This document shows positions 52,752 to 64,000 of a stretch of 64,000 bases of DNA, one piece after another. The translations under genes were made by a program, and so were the position numbers. This DNA comes from Oscheius onirici (Eukaryota; Nematoda; Chromadorea; Rhabditida; Rhabditidae): assembly GCA_932521025.1 (NCBI GenBank), contig OW051470.1, positions 7,116,501 through 7,180,500 of the forward strand. The letters run 5' to 3'. The first letter of the stretch is position 1; every line of letters begins with the position of its first letter. The notes under the pieces are model-generated. The model did no database searches, had not been told where the DNA came from, and was given only the letters and a program-made list of their open reading frames with translations.

Positions 52752-55700
52752 ATGTCCGATGAATTGTTTCGCGGACAATCGGCCCAGAAAGATACGACAC
52801 TCCGTCGAAAGTGAGTCCTTTTGCTTTTGCCTAAAAGAATTTAAAAATGTCAGAGAATCGCTCCAGCCTGACGACATTTTCAAGGATCAGACGAGTAAAT
52901 TGGAGTAACTGCCGCACAAGAAGATCTCGAGGGAAGAAGTGTTGGAAGAGACACGCGAAAAGGTCAGCTACTTTGGTGGCATCGGGAATCGCCTCTTTTG
53001 TGATCTATTCCTATACATGCCAACCACATTCCCAAAAACGTTCACCATTTGCTAGTTGTCACAATTAATTTTCACACCTGTCGTTGTTCTCTCCTCCTCT
53101 TCTCCTCCGCAATAACAACTGTCTTTTGACGTTCACAATCTGTCGCCTGCTCTTCTCTGACCACAAATTAATTGTACCCGCGGCCAGATGGGATCCCATT
53201 CGGCTGTCAGCAATTCATTTCTGCCCGCAAGCTGACCTTGAGCTTACCATCCTCCTCCCGCCAAGAAATTTAGAAATTCCGGGTGTCTGACAGCCTCTGT
53301 TTCTTGACAAATAGCCTAAAACCAGAGAGGATCGAGGTCAGGGCCTATATCAGTTCGTCCCGTAATGCAAATGAGCCCACTATAGGTCGCGCGCGCTCTA
53401 TTTGCGACCGGGGCATTCACAATCCGACCAGGCGGGTCCTTTCACTTCAAACAGTCATTGCCATCTCTGTCTTGTCCAATCTATCCCCTCTTCTTTCTAA
53501 GGTTTTTTTGAAGCTATCGGATTTCCGCGAGATCCAGTCGAAGCCGGTTCAGAGCACCTGACTCACCTCTCTGACCTCTTGCATTTTTCATGGGTCTTTC
53601 TTTTGTGTCATTCTGTCTCCTTTGAGTCAGTCCAGACAATCCAGGAACAAGCTGTGTCTCGCTGTAATGCTATCGTGTTGACACTCATCTCCTGCTCTCC
53701 CGAGCCTGTTCTCAGCTGCTTTTCACGCCGTGCTTTGCGTGTAACCCCTCGACAAAAAGCTTCCAAATACATTTATGGCTCACAGCTGGCTGATTCATCC
53801 CACGGTAGTAGACGAGAGAGCGATAACCATCGCGCCATTGATCCCCTCTCTCCCGCACAAACCAACAGCGCTAAACTTTTCGCTCCTGGCTTTGACACGT
53901 GTGGTTTTGGCCGAAAGGATACAAGTTCCATTTTTTGATCTTTTTGGTCCCAGTTAGTTTTCTGTCCCAAGAAGACATTTTTTAGCTTTTCAATGTTTTG
54001 CAAACTTGCACATCAGATAAAAACCTACAATTTTGGAGAACATGTTCTAGCACAAAACTTTGTTTATGGTCTGAAATATGACTGATTCCTACTTTTGTAA
54101 ACATTGACATTTTTGGATCTTATTTCCTGATGGCATCGTTAGCAAACAGTTGGTCAGCAACTTCCCTGTCATTTTTCCACCAATGTTTCGACGTTCTCCC
54201 CTCCCTGGAAACCAATCGTCCTCGTAGGGAAATTCTCTTCCAAAAAAGGAACTGATCCATGCCCGGTTTCTCTGCCCAGCATCCTTTTCTCCCATTTTCT
54301 CCCAGTTCTTATCAAAACGTTCACTCGATAATGGCAAATCGTCACCTCGCAGCCGTTTTTCCCTTTCTCGTAAAGATTCTTTTCGTACAGTTCTGCCCAT
54401 CTAAACACTGTGATTCAGTTCCGTTCACTCTTTTCATTCACAACAGTTCTTGCCTACTACTTTCACGATATTAAATTTTCTAGCTCCATCTCTCGTAATT
54501 TCTGTAAAGAGCAGATTGCAATTTTGAGGCTTCAGTCAGAAAACTCATATTTTATGCCTTCATATAAATACATAGTAAAAAGACCGGAAATCAGCTGGGT
54601 GCCAAAACTAACATTGTGCCCCGCTGTATTTGTTGTGACACTTGGCCGTTATCACTCCTAGTCAAGGACGATTATTTGTCCCTTTCTCGAACTGTACGCC
54701 AATTAGTCGAACATTCTTTTGAAATTGTAGGTAATGAACAGCCGAATGAGCCGTCTCCGGCGCTCACTCTCCCGGTCAGTTCATCAACTGGGATCCCTAT
54801 CGAGAGCTGGCAGTTTGAGCGGTCTGGTCCAGCTTCCGACGAGTGTTTCTGGGAATGCCACATTGTGTGATAGATTTGCTGTGGGTTTTTGTTGAATTTG
54901 CAAAATGGAAATTTGTTCTAGACTCCAGCCAACTTTTCTCACCTAAAACAGACCATCAATGCTAACAACGAAGCACTGAAGGAAGTCATCAACGTTTTTG
55001 AAGAAAAGTGAGTGTATTGCCTATATATTCACTGTGCACAATCCTTTTGCCTCGTACATACTCATGCGGTTCAATCTGGTCGAATTTGAGTTTTGAATAC
55101 GGGAACTTTCACATCATAAAACTGAATGGTCTCATAAATTCCTCTACCTTTTTAACGAAAAATTTTATAGAGCCGCTCTCGACTTCCAGTACTCGAAATC
55201 TTTGCAAAAATTGTCGGCCAGACTGCACAAAGTGGCTCATCAAATGGAAAGGTTTGTTCGTTTTCTTTTTACTCCAAAGACCTTTTTGAAATTGAGAACG
55301 AACAGAATTCTTTATTCCGTCACGAATTCCCGTGTCTCCATACCATTTTCGTTTTCAGTGAGATAGACAAAGGATGGACGGCGGTTGCTGAACAGTTTGA
55401 TGTCCACGCCACTCTCCACAGGTACTTATAATTGTATGCGTTTTATAAACCCTTGTTCAGTAATTTGGGCTCAGCGATGACAGACGATGTCGTCCAACCC
55501 TTGAGAGCCATACAAGTCAGTCAACAGAAAACCATCAGAGCTGTGAGTTGAGTCACTTTCTATTCAAGAGCAAATTGTTCAGGCAGAAATTTTGGTAGAT
55601 CGAGAGACTAGAAAATGGAAGGACAAGAGAGAGGATAGTATACGGTTGAAGAAGAATCTGTACGAGAACTCAAAGCAGTTGGAAAAATCGGAGCAGACGG

Positions 55701-58700
55701 AAGAGAACAACGCGACTTCGAAGACACCGAGCAGAAAACAGAAACTGAGAGAGCAGGTCCGAAAGAATGAGGACGCCTATCTGTGGGATACGATCGATGT
55801 CGAGAAGCAGAGACGAGTCACTGAAAATGTTCTCCGGAAAGGAGTCGAGAGTCTGGAAGTGGTTGAGAGACAGCGGCTCACCCATTGCCAGACGGCTTTG
55901 GGTCGCTATCAGAGGAAAATTGATCATCTTGCTCCAAATCTCCAGCAGGTTTTAATTCGTGTATCAGTTTCCATTCAAAACCAGATGTTCGAACGGCACG
56001 CAAACAATCTGGATATGGCGGTTCAAGCCTCTGCCACCGACTACATCTGTACGATGCAACCGTCGTCTTCTGCTGTAAACAGTGTTCTTCTCACTGACTT
56101 TTACGTGAGTTACAGTCATCCAAAAGTTGTTGCTTTTTGAAGTCTTTCTTTGATTACTGTAGATGGGAAATTTTGAACAAGAATCTTCGACTGACATGTC
56201 AATTTTGCTGCATTAACTCGTGAATTTTGCTTACTGTAGCTGTAACTGCGTACCTATTTTCTAGCTGACGTCAAAACAATCCTTGTACAGAGAGACCCAG
56301 AAGAGAACTATTTATTGCGCGTAACCCATATCACTGAACACGCTTTTAACCCGTTTTGTGAGCTCGTAGGTCCTCTCTGTTAGACTCGTGTCCACTACAG
56401 TATCCTGTTCGAGTTCGAGACATTCGTGTCGGGACTCTATCGGACATGAGCCTTTGTAGTGTAGTTTGATGGCTGTAGTCTCTGGGAGATGAATACTAGA
56501 GGAAACGGACGAAGAAAGACGGTGGAGGGCAAAATGATTGAAGACCGTGGCCACGTTTTCGATCCTAAAGCACTTGAGTTTCTAATTACAAAGAATCGTA
56601 CCTCGAAAAGCTCTTTCCATACTCTCCGACAGCACTGGTCTTCTTCGATCTCTTGTTGTTTCTCAGAAGAAAGAGCTCACTCTCCCCTGTCCCGTTGTTC
56701 GGAAACTTGAACACGTTTCTGATCACAACTGAACTGATCCTTCTCTCCTTTTTCTTCTCCAACTCTTCCAACATTTCCTGATAGTTCTTGTGTTTCAATG
56801 GAACAACAATCTCGTCCGTATCCAATATAAGAATGTACTTATGAGTGCCTAGATGTCTGGAAAAGGAACTTTTCAAATAGTGAAGAAAAAACCTGTAGAG
56901 ACAGTCATTGTAGGGAATGAGCTCGTGTCGTCTCTTCTGTTGCCGATTCCTCCAAATATACGAGCTTCTGACCGAGGGAATGTTGGGAGAGTTGCCTGGG
57001 AGGGTCAGAGGAATCTTCAATAACCATTTAATCTCAAAAGGAAGCACTCACCTGCTCAACTGTCCCCAGCTTCCCATAGTAGTCAAGGACCTGTTTCGAC
57101 TTTTCTCCTACTGAATAGGTATACATGGTCAGTTTGTCAGCCCCGAACAGGAACTGAGCTTCAATCCATTCAACCAGCTCCTTTGAAATGTCTTTCTGAG
57201 AATATACTGTCAGTTTCCTTCTGGAAGATTCAAACCTGAAAGTCCATTCCCTTGACACAGACGGCTACAGCCTTCTTTTCTTCAATCTTCTCTGGAAATG
57301 TCACCTCGAGAGCTGAGTTCTCTCGACCACAGGGGGTTCTTGTTAGGAAGACAGTCATTTTTGTAGCCTTCTCGAGTCTGTTGGGAATGGGACAAGTGAC
57401 CAGAGAAGGCACGTAAAAGTGATCTCTAAGTATAGCAGAGTCAACTAAGACAGAGAACAGATACCTTGGATCCCACGCTCTTTGCCAGATTTCTCTCACA
57501 ACTCCCTTGACCATAGCTGATCCCTTGTTTGAATGAAGAGTACAGTAGACTGCCGTCTGGTTTTCTAAAGTCCTCCAGGACATGACTAGAACCTAAAGAA
57601 GACAACTTATAAAATAACAATGTCATGTAGGAAATCATAAGCAAAGTTTGAATTGAATTGAAAAAATGCATTCAAATTTAGTAGGACTGGACTCGCCTGT
57701 ACTGCCGAATTCTCCGGGAAAAGGGAGTTTGGTCGATCATCAAAGTAGGCTGAATAGAGGAACAGATCACTGTTCTCTATCCATCCACTAGTCGCTACTC
57801 TTTTCGGCTTATGATCTCGACATGACCAGTACCATTCCTCGACTTTCTGCTCACCCTCAACCACCCCTCTCACAAAAGATTTTCCCGTCTTGAGACCGAC
57901 CATATAGTCCATTGTTTCGAGAGCATAGTCGACATCTCGAATCAGGTCGGCTTCCTAAAGAAATAACAAAAGTACAATCATGTGACTGACCGGTTTGGGG
58001 AAAACTATCCGAACAGGAGGGTCTTCTAGAAGAGCCAAGAGTACGACAATTGCCAGTGATCCAAAGGCTAGCTTGTTCCTCGAATTCCAAAAAGACGAAG
58101 ACATCGGGGTCACATCCTACGGACTGAATAGACAAGGGGCGCAATCGATGCGATGGGCTGACCTTGAGAGTCGTTCCCCTTCATTATTATATGCGATTTC
58201 CAGGCCGAAAACTTTGGAGAGGTCATGGCTTCGGACAGAAGACGACTCTCGTTAGAGAGGATAAGTGAGATTCTGGATGGCGAATTAAAGAGGATGTATG
58301 GACAGGGAACGGCAGAGATTATGGCGACGAACACGAGACAGATTGTGAGTTGAAGAGGGTTTGAAAACAAGAGGTTCTAGACACTGGTCGAGTACATCGA
58401 GTACATCTTCTACAAAGTCAATGACGCTTTGAACAGTCTGGACGGCGGGTCAGCCAGGGGATACCATCGGCTCAGTCGGTTCCAGCACAGGCTGAAGGAC
58501 AAGGCAGTGAGTGGTTGAAAGAGTAAGAGTAAGAGTTCAGGGTCTACCAATGACTGTGCTCTCGATTCCCTTGGCAGGAGAGGATCGCTCTCTTCCTCCT
58601 CCCTCTCTTATGGGTCAGTTGTTACCCAACCTCCTCCCAATTACAATTCAGATGCTTCTTCAACTTGTAAATCTGATGAGGATGTGGAAGAGTACGACAA

Positions 58701-59007
58701 GATTTCGGATGAGGGCTTTTATCCGGCCTCGACCAGCTCGAGACAGACCACGACTATGATCGATGAACCAGGCATAAGATCGACTCTCTGTCGTGCCCTG
58801 TATGACTTCGAGCCAAAACATGATGACGAGATTTTGGTGAGTTTGACCGGCAGAAAAGAGACTATGAGACAAATTCAGGTCCGAGCAGGAGAAGTCGTAA
58901 TGGTCGAAGACACGATTGGAGACGACTGGCTGGTCGGTCATGTTATTGGCGACAAGGAGAGAGAACATGTGCGAGGCCGATTTCCACGAACTTACGTTGC
59001 ATTTTGA
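52752..59007 (+). CDS. F-BAR and SH3 protein, NOSTRIN-like
   Basis: F-BAR proteins bend membranes and recruit dynamin/N-WASP through SH3. Model: MSDELFRGQSAQKDTT, ESLQPDDIFKDQT, a 1.84-kb intron (52895-54730) joining in phase to NEQPNEPSPALTL. FWECHITPANFSHLKQTI opens the F-BAR: RAALDFQYSKSLQKLSARL, GWTAVAEQFDVHATLH, VSQQKTIRAAEILVDRETRK, AYLWDTIDVEKQRRVTEN, MFERHANNLDMAVQ, VNSVLLTDFY. A 2.1-kb intron follows (56105-58205), then the HR1-like AENFGEVMASDRRRLSLERI, matching NOSTRIN's LLTDYFEED...DKERRKSL. The SH3 is TLCRALYDFEPKHDDEILV, DDWLVGHVIG, GRFPRTYVAF. The first two exons rest only on phase and composition. PACSIN is the alternative. Confidence 0.68.
56312..58104 (-). CDS. GT92 (DUF23) glycosyltransferase, nested gene
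   Basis: GT92 enzymes include the nematode galactosyltransferase GALT-1 (Golgi, fucose-modified N-glycans). Seen: MSSSFWNSRNKLAFGSLAIV, a type II signal anchor; WIENSDLFLYSAYFDDRPN (family start of the catalytic region); YCTLHSNKGSAMVKGVVREI; VCVKGMDFQ followed by LVEWIEAQFLFGADKLTMYT; HELIPYNDCLYR; the metal-site YILILDTDEIVVPLKHKNY; and the C-terminal VFNHFALHRLSS. DTDE corresponds to the DxD site. Short introns throughout. The gene sits entirely inside one intron of the F-BAR/SH3 gene on the opposite strand. Confidence 0.85.
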
Positions 59008-59711
59008 GAGCTGTCAAAGTGTTACTGTTCACGGGTTCAAAAACGAGGAAAATCACAAAAACGTTGTAATTAATGTGCTTATAAACGTCGGTTTGATGTC
59101 AGTTGACGAGGCAGTCTAACAGCGTCTTGAGCTTCTCCTATCGAGAACCTACAAAAATAGGCAGAAACGAGTGTCTCGGTAGAACAAAAACAAAAGACAG
59201 CGGCTTGAGAGCAACAGTCTTCTAGTTGAACACGAGTTACAATCCACTTAAAAATGCTCTCGCGTTTCTGTGTGTCTGAAGTTCTAATTGGTGATAAGGA
59301 GGGGAGCTTTGTGCACAACTTAGTATTTAACAAGTCGCGACAGAAAAAGCAAATGCTCAAAGGGTTCTTATGACTTTGGTAGTTTCTTTGAAGGGACAGG
59401 GGTGACTGGAGAGGGGGTGACAAGGGGAGAAGGGAATTGAGGGTCCGAGAAATAAGTGACAGGAGAAGAAAGAGATTCCTTAGCCCTGGAAGGGCGGTGC
59501 CATCCTTGTTGTCTCAAACATGCCAATGGATTACTCTCCAAATTGCAAAACAATCAAGAAGTTACCTAAAACTATACAAATCTTCCCTGAAGAAAACTAA
59601 ACAGAAGAAATCAAGGAGCAAGCTATTACTACCAGAAAGATGTCGCTGATTTGCCCGTCTGCTATTTGCCGGTCACTGGAGGAAGACTACACACCAGCTC
59701 ACCAGCAACTT
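59008..59711. other. 0.7-kb spacer with dispersed-repeat copy 3
   Basis: Apart from the repeat at 59244-59508, no exon or regulatory motif was recognised. Confidence 0.5.
59244..59508 (-). repeat. dispersed repeat, copy 3
   Basis: Reverse orientation: starts CCACTTAAAAATGCTC and ends GGGCGGTGCCATCCTTG. About 265 bp; equivalent ends to copies 1 and 2. Confidence 0.8.
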
Positions 59712-60042
59712 CTATAGAATATTGTTATTATTTATTCGCTTTATCAAGTCTTCGGCGAGAGCGGCTCTTCGGACAGTCAAAGTCGGGTCCAATTTCTGTG
59801 ACAGAAGTCGGCTGACGATGACCGTCTTGTCCTCGGAGAGGTAAAGAAGAGTCGACTTGAATAACGAGTCAGTTAGAAGTATAAATGTTGTCTTGGTGCC
59901 GTAGGCAGCTGAAAAAATATTTTAGAAACTTGCTTTCCTCCAATTTTATCGATTTCGTTGGGACACGCGTCTCCTCTTGCATTTGCTCGTATTCCTTGGA
60001 ATGTTTGATCGCTTCTTCGATGTCTTCAGAAGGTGAGTTCAT
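59712..60042 (-). CDS. small protein, unrecognised
   Basis: Two exons: MNSPSEDIEEAIKHSKEYEQ, then after an intron of about 58 nt (GTGTCC...TTTTTTCAG) AYGTKTTFILLTDSLFKSTL, LYLSEDKTVIVSRLLSQKLD and VRRAALAEDLIKRINNNN. About 90 residues, helical, no signal peptide or membrane segment. The composition and in-phase splice support coding. No family recognised. It is divergent from the adjacent F-box pseudogene. Confidence 0.5.
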
Positions 60043-60126
60043 TTATTAAAAAAATGTTGTGCTCTGAAAACTGGGACTGGTTTGGTTGTCCTGTTAGCAG
60101 GTGGCTGACGATAGATTCCTTTAGAC

Positions 60127-61320
60127 ATCTGTCATTTCCTTCGCCCGTCTCCGTCGAACCTCTAAAGGCCTTCACGACTTCGTTGAGGAAAACGCTGAAA
60201 ATCTAAAAGTTTTTAGCTGGAATGACGGACTGAAAGACGCATGGATCATTGCTGGGACGATAACAGTTGACAAAGTTCTCCTTTTATATATTTTTCTCAG
60301 GAAGACGTAATAGTTGGACATCGTATCGCCTACCGTTTTCGGTTTAATGGCTATGCGTTTGACGGACTCAAAAGATACCCAGCGAAGAGTCTGACCGGCT
60401 ATCACTTCTCTGCGATTAAACTAGATTGGCCCAATTTCGAAACTCCAAAGGATTACGAGTCTTTTTGCAAGAGACTTGAGGGGACAATTAAAGCTATCAA
60501 AAGCGTCTCTTGCAATTTCAACTTTATGAGGAAGGAGGAGATGACTAAAGTGTACAGATTGATCAGGTTTGAAATCATACTGATCCCTCCTCATGCAACT
60601 TTATCCGACCATTCGCAAGTAAATGTAAGTGTATCCTAAAACTCGTAACAATTTATTCTCAGAAATGTACGAGTGTAACTTTCTTGGGATGGCAATGAGC
60701 CTTATCTGGGTCAAGTTCCGATTGATTCAGACCAGGAAATCTTGCAGTCGAAGATGATTTCATTGATGTCAGTTGACCGGAAGCTGCTTTTAACTGAGAA
60801 GTTTTATTCCGCAGTTGAGGCGAGTTTAATTTTTAATAGGAAAAACGAAGTCCCATAACATTGTTGATCTCTTACTTTCTAGGAGCTTTTATTTGCCGAT
60901 AGCGAAACGAATTTCACCATGCATCTCAAGGCTCGATGCTCCGAAAATTTCCAACAGAAGCGACTAATTGCTTGGGAGAAGAATACCGCTACACGCGAAA
61001 CTTTACGGTAGCGCTACAAATCTTCGTCTATTCTTCAAAAGGGGAAAGGCGAGAGATTTTTTTCATAGTGTGAGTCGCTGGGTTAGTTGAAAAATATGTA
61101 CATTTCTTTCTGAATTTTTAGGAAACCGACTGTTGTATTACTACTATCGATCCCCGAAACCTGGAGAGCATTGTCAATGCTTTGGTGGTGCAAACTTCGA
61201 GTTTTAGGCGATAGGCTAGTAGCTGATCTTTCTGTACTTTACGACAAATGAATTGACTATCAAAATGAAGATCTGTTTGAGAGGGTTTTTGCAGAGTTCA
61301 GCGAACTTTGGCTGAGGTCA
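60127..61320 (+). pseudogene. F-box/DUF38-family pseudogene
   Basis: Residual F-box end: ISFARLRRTSKGLHDFVEEN. Then IVGHRIAYRFRFNGYAFDGL, GYHFSAIKLDWPNFETPKDY, PYLGQVPIDSDQEILQSKMI, ETNFTMHLKARCSENFQQ, TTIDPRNLESIVNAL and LVADLSVLYDK. Breaks: a stop after TFLGWQ in the central exon, a frame change after TSSFRR, and TGA at 61249 where the relative at 23.2 kb has a Trp codon. No start or complete F-box is visible. These show a decayed member of the same family as 23155-23854. Confidence 0.7.
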
Positions 61321-61891
61321 TCTTTCTTCAGCATTAGTATAGAAACCCATTTTATTCTTGAAATAATCTATCTGTCAGTTAGTTCGTTATTTGTCCGAAT
61401 AAATAAAGAACCAATCAGATTGCAACGCCGCAGTTTTTTCTTCGCACTTCCTACGGGAAAATCAAAATTTTGATCAGAATGTATTGTTACGGACTATCCA
61501 ACACTCACAGTGATATTTCCTAACAAGAAAGATCGATTTTATAGGTATGCCTTCATCGTAAATAGCTTTGAAACAAAACCATTTTGAGCCCAGCTTGCAT
61601 CACTTTATGCCGAGACTGAAAAAAAGCCAACTATCTATACTGATTATGCGTTGGAGATCAAACCACCAATCGTGTAAACAACTTTCTAAAACTTTCGAAA
61701 ATGTTTTAAAGTTCGGAGGACTGACAAAAAACCGTGCTTGTTCTAACGCCAAATCACAAACTTTTACGAGTTTGTTCGTTACCCTTTCCAAGGGTAACTT
61801 TATAGAAATCAGAGAGTATTCTTGTCTTATCTCCGGATCATTTTTGATGAACCGGGGCCAGGTGGAGATAAGAGACAGGAGTCCTGAGGCA
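61321..61891. promoter_or_regulatory. upstream region of lipase 2 with paired GATA sites
   Basis: GTCTTATCTCC at 61824 and GGAGATAAGAGAC at 61864 form inverted GATA motifs 16-68 bp before the ATG. The open frame running upstream of the ATG lacks a signal peptide at its own start and is not preferred. Confidence 0.5.
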
Positions 61892-63816
61892 ATGCTGCTT
61901 CAACTGCTGGTCGTTTCTAGTCTTCTGGGCTTGGCTCATGGCCGAGAGGACACTGATCCCGAGGTCAACATGAATGTAGTAAATATCGTTTCTTGTTCTA
62001 TGGTAATCACTCCTTCCAGCCCCAAATCATCCAACGTTGGGACTATCCGGCTGAGATTCATGAGGTGACTACAAAGGACGGATACATTCTCCAGATGCAC
62101 AGAGTTCCATATGGCAAAGGTTTGTTCAAATGAGGTTTTTTTTGTTGCTTGAAACAGTTTGAACTACTAGTCTGAAAAAGTATATGAAAGACTGTTCCTA
62201 TATTCACATTTCCAGGCCAAAGCGCCGGCGGAAAACGACCAGTAGCCTTCCTGCAGCACGGACTTCTTGCCTCCAGTTCCTCCTGGGTTACGAATCTTCC
62301 CGAATTCTCTTTGGCCTACATCATGGCCGATCAAGGTTTCGACGTCTGGCTCGGTAACAGCAGAGGAAATGACTATGCCAACAAGAGTGTCAGCATGGAT
62401 GAGAACAGTCACGAGTTCTGGAAGTTCAGGTTTTCTCACTCCTTTACATTAATGAACCTAATTCAGTTTCGACGAGATGCAGAAACACGATCTGGACGCT
62501 TCCGTCGACTACGTTCTGAAGCAGTCCGGCCAGAAGTATGTCTACTACGTCGGTCATTCCCAGGGAACCAAAATCATGTTCGCCAAACTGTCGGAGGACA
62601 GCAAATTCGCCACGAAAATCCGTCAATTCCACGCTCTGGCTCCGATTGGACAAGTCGGAAACATCAAAGGATTCCTGAAATGGATGGCCACCAAATTCTA
62701 CTACGAGTCGGAAGTGATGCTCGATATTCTCGGCAGAGACAAGTTCCTTCCCGACAACCCGGTTTTCAACTCTCTTCTCAAGCAGTTCTGCTACCAGGTA
62801 TGTATTTTTTGGGAATAAGTAAATGGAAGGTATAGGAACTGATAGACTACGCCTGTGAAGATGCCCTTTTTGCCATCTGTGGCCCTAACAGTCATCAGAC
62901 CAACGTGACTCGCCTGCCAGTCTTCCTCGTCGATGAGCCGTCGGGAACGAGTGGGAAGAACATGCATCATTGGATTCAAATCGTCAAGAGTGGAAAGGAC
63001 CAGGTAGATAGCTACCTTTTTTCTGCGTTTAGCATGTCTCCGTGCTCACTCATACTTCAGCGGTATTCTTTCCATTTTTGTTCCTTTTTTTGGGTTACGA
63101 TACATCATTGCATAACAAGTTTTGGGCGGAAGTCAATTTCTCCTCTTTGCGCAGTAGCCGGACATAATAAATGACAAAATACTGATAATACTGTCTCAAG
63201 AACCAGTGAACATGAGAGTGAAATTTTTAATTTGAGGAAACATAACAAAGTGCAAACAATTCGAGATTTTAAGTTGTCATCTGGCTGTACTGATCAACCT
63301 TTTGAAGTGGCTAGATCGAGCGGTTAGGAACTAAAATTAGAATGTTTTTTGTAAATATTAGGTAAAAACCTTACTAAAGACTGTATAAACGAAGAAGCTC
63401 TGGGTACAGGCATGCATTGCAAGATAAAAATAACTATATTTTCAGATGTACAACTACGACGTTCCCGGCGAGAACGAGCTCCACTATGGAAAGGTATTAG
63501 GTTTCGCTATTTGAAGCAATCCAATTTCAGAAAGACGCTCCTCTCTACGACGTGTCCAAGATCAAGACCGACACCTATCTGTACTGGTCGCCTTCCGATT
63601 GGCTTGGAGACGAGACCGACGTGACCAACTATCTGCTGGCCAAGATGAATCCGATGTACCTCAAGGGTAACTACAAACTGATGGACTTTGAACACTTGGA
63701 CTTTATCTGGGGCAACAGGTAATTTTGAAGAAGAGAACGAGAAAAAAAAGTTATTCAGAGCCGCTGCAGAAATCTACACGCCGATGATTGCGACGATGAA
63801 GGCAGACATGAAATGA
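61892..63816 (+). CDS. secreted acid lipase, second copy
   Basis: Same family as 42554-43893. Seen: signal peptide [101 protein letters not shown] with nucleophile Ser in [32 protein letters not shown] carrying the acid region; [11 protein letters not shown] with the catalytic His; end IATMKADMK. Triad complete. Unlike lipase 1, it has a 440-nt intron (about 63003-63445) before [16 protein letters not shown]. Inverted GATA sites just upstream suggest intestinal expression. Length of about 400 residues is normal. Confidence 0.92.
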
Positions 63817-64000
63817 ATAAAAATTCTATGCTTTCTTTGAAGAAACTGTTGTTTTCAGGACGCAAATAGACACAAATTCGCCAAACTGTCCGTAATAGTC
63901 TGATAAAAATAGATAGAGAGCGTCTTTGGGAAGAATTTACAATTAGAGGAAAAAATGAATATACTCGCTGATACTTATGAGTGTTCCTGCAAACAGTAAT
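63817..64000. other. 3' flank of lipase 2
   Basis: AATAAA lies immediately past the stop (63815-63820) as a probable polyadenylation signal. Nothing else seen. Confidence 0.4.

Noticed and set aside
60255-60281. 26-nt intron in the F-box pseudogene
   Set aside because: A 35-nt intron starting at an earlier GT keeps the same frame; very short introns are not needed to explain any gene here.

Overview
The window is nuclear DNA from an animal, most likely a nematode; the genus cannot be set from sequence alone. Pointers are many very short GT-AG introns (about 34-60 nt) with TTTTCAG or TTTTAG acceptors, start codons sitting directly behind acceptor-like TTTTTAG/TTTTCAG sequences (as expected for spliced-leader addition), tight gene packing, and families typical of nematodes: a GT92 (DUF23) glycosyltransferase, F-box/DUF38-like genes, secreted acid lipases and a gut-type cathepsin B. 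All gene models were assembled by eye from reading frames, splice signals and family resemblance. Exon edges are approximate and no alignment was run.

0-21 kb is a dense housekeeping block: MIF4GD/SLIP1-like (-), a small unknown (-), mitochondrial lipoyl synthase (+), two tandem paralogues of an unrecognised family (+), RGP1 (+), DPH7 and CDK2AP1 (-, 8 bp apart), ATOX1-type copper chaperone (+), a DUF3105/TP53I13-like secreted protein (-), UTP25 and elongin B (-), HDHD3 (+) and RNF113/CWC24 (+). Same-strand runs (lipoyl synthase/paralogue A; CDK2AP1/DPH7; elongin B/UTP25/DUF3105) are candidate operons.

21-27 kb is repeat-rich. It holds a Ginger-like DNA transposon with 4-bp target duplications and a deleted integrase core, an F-box-like C-terminal gene, a 0.74-kb palindromic element with a tRNA-like Pol III signature at its centre, and the first copy of a roughly 270-bp dispersed repeat. 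27-46 kb holds a small conserved-looking protein (-), a neuferricin/CYB5D2 gene (+) whose intron carries a dead antisense LINE, a membrane-anchored M1-peptidase homologue lacking the zinc site (-), cathepsin B (+), a membrane protein (-), a coiled-coil protein (+), an acid lipase (+) and a divergent small GTPase (+).

46-64 kb holds a foldback element, a DCAF4-like WD40 protein (-), 3.5 kb of repeat debris, a long F-BAR/SH3 (NOSTRIN-like) gene (+) with a complete GT92 gene nested antisense in one intron, a small unknown gene (-), an F-box pseudogene (+) and a second acid lipase (+).

I found no prokaryotic defence system, CRISPR array or rRNA, and no intact tRNA. The most interesting items are the integrase-less Ginger-like element, the palindromic element with the tRNA-like centre, the paralogue pair, the nested GT92 gene and the zinc-less M1 protein.
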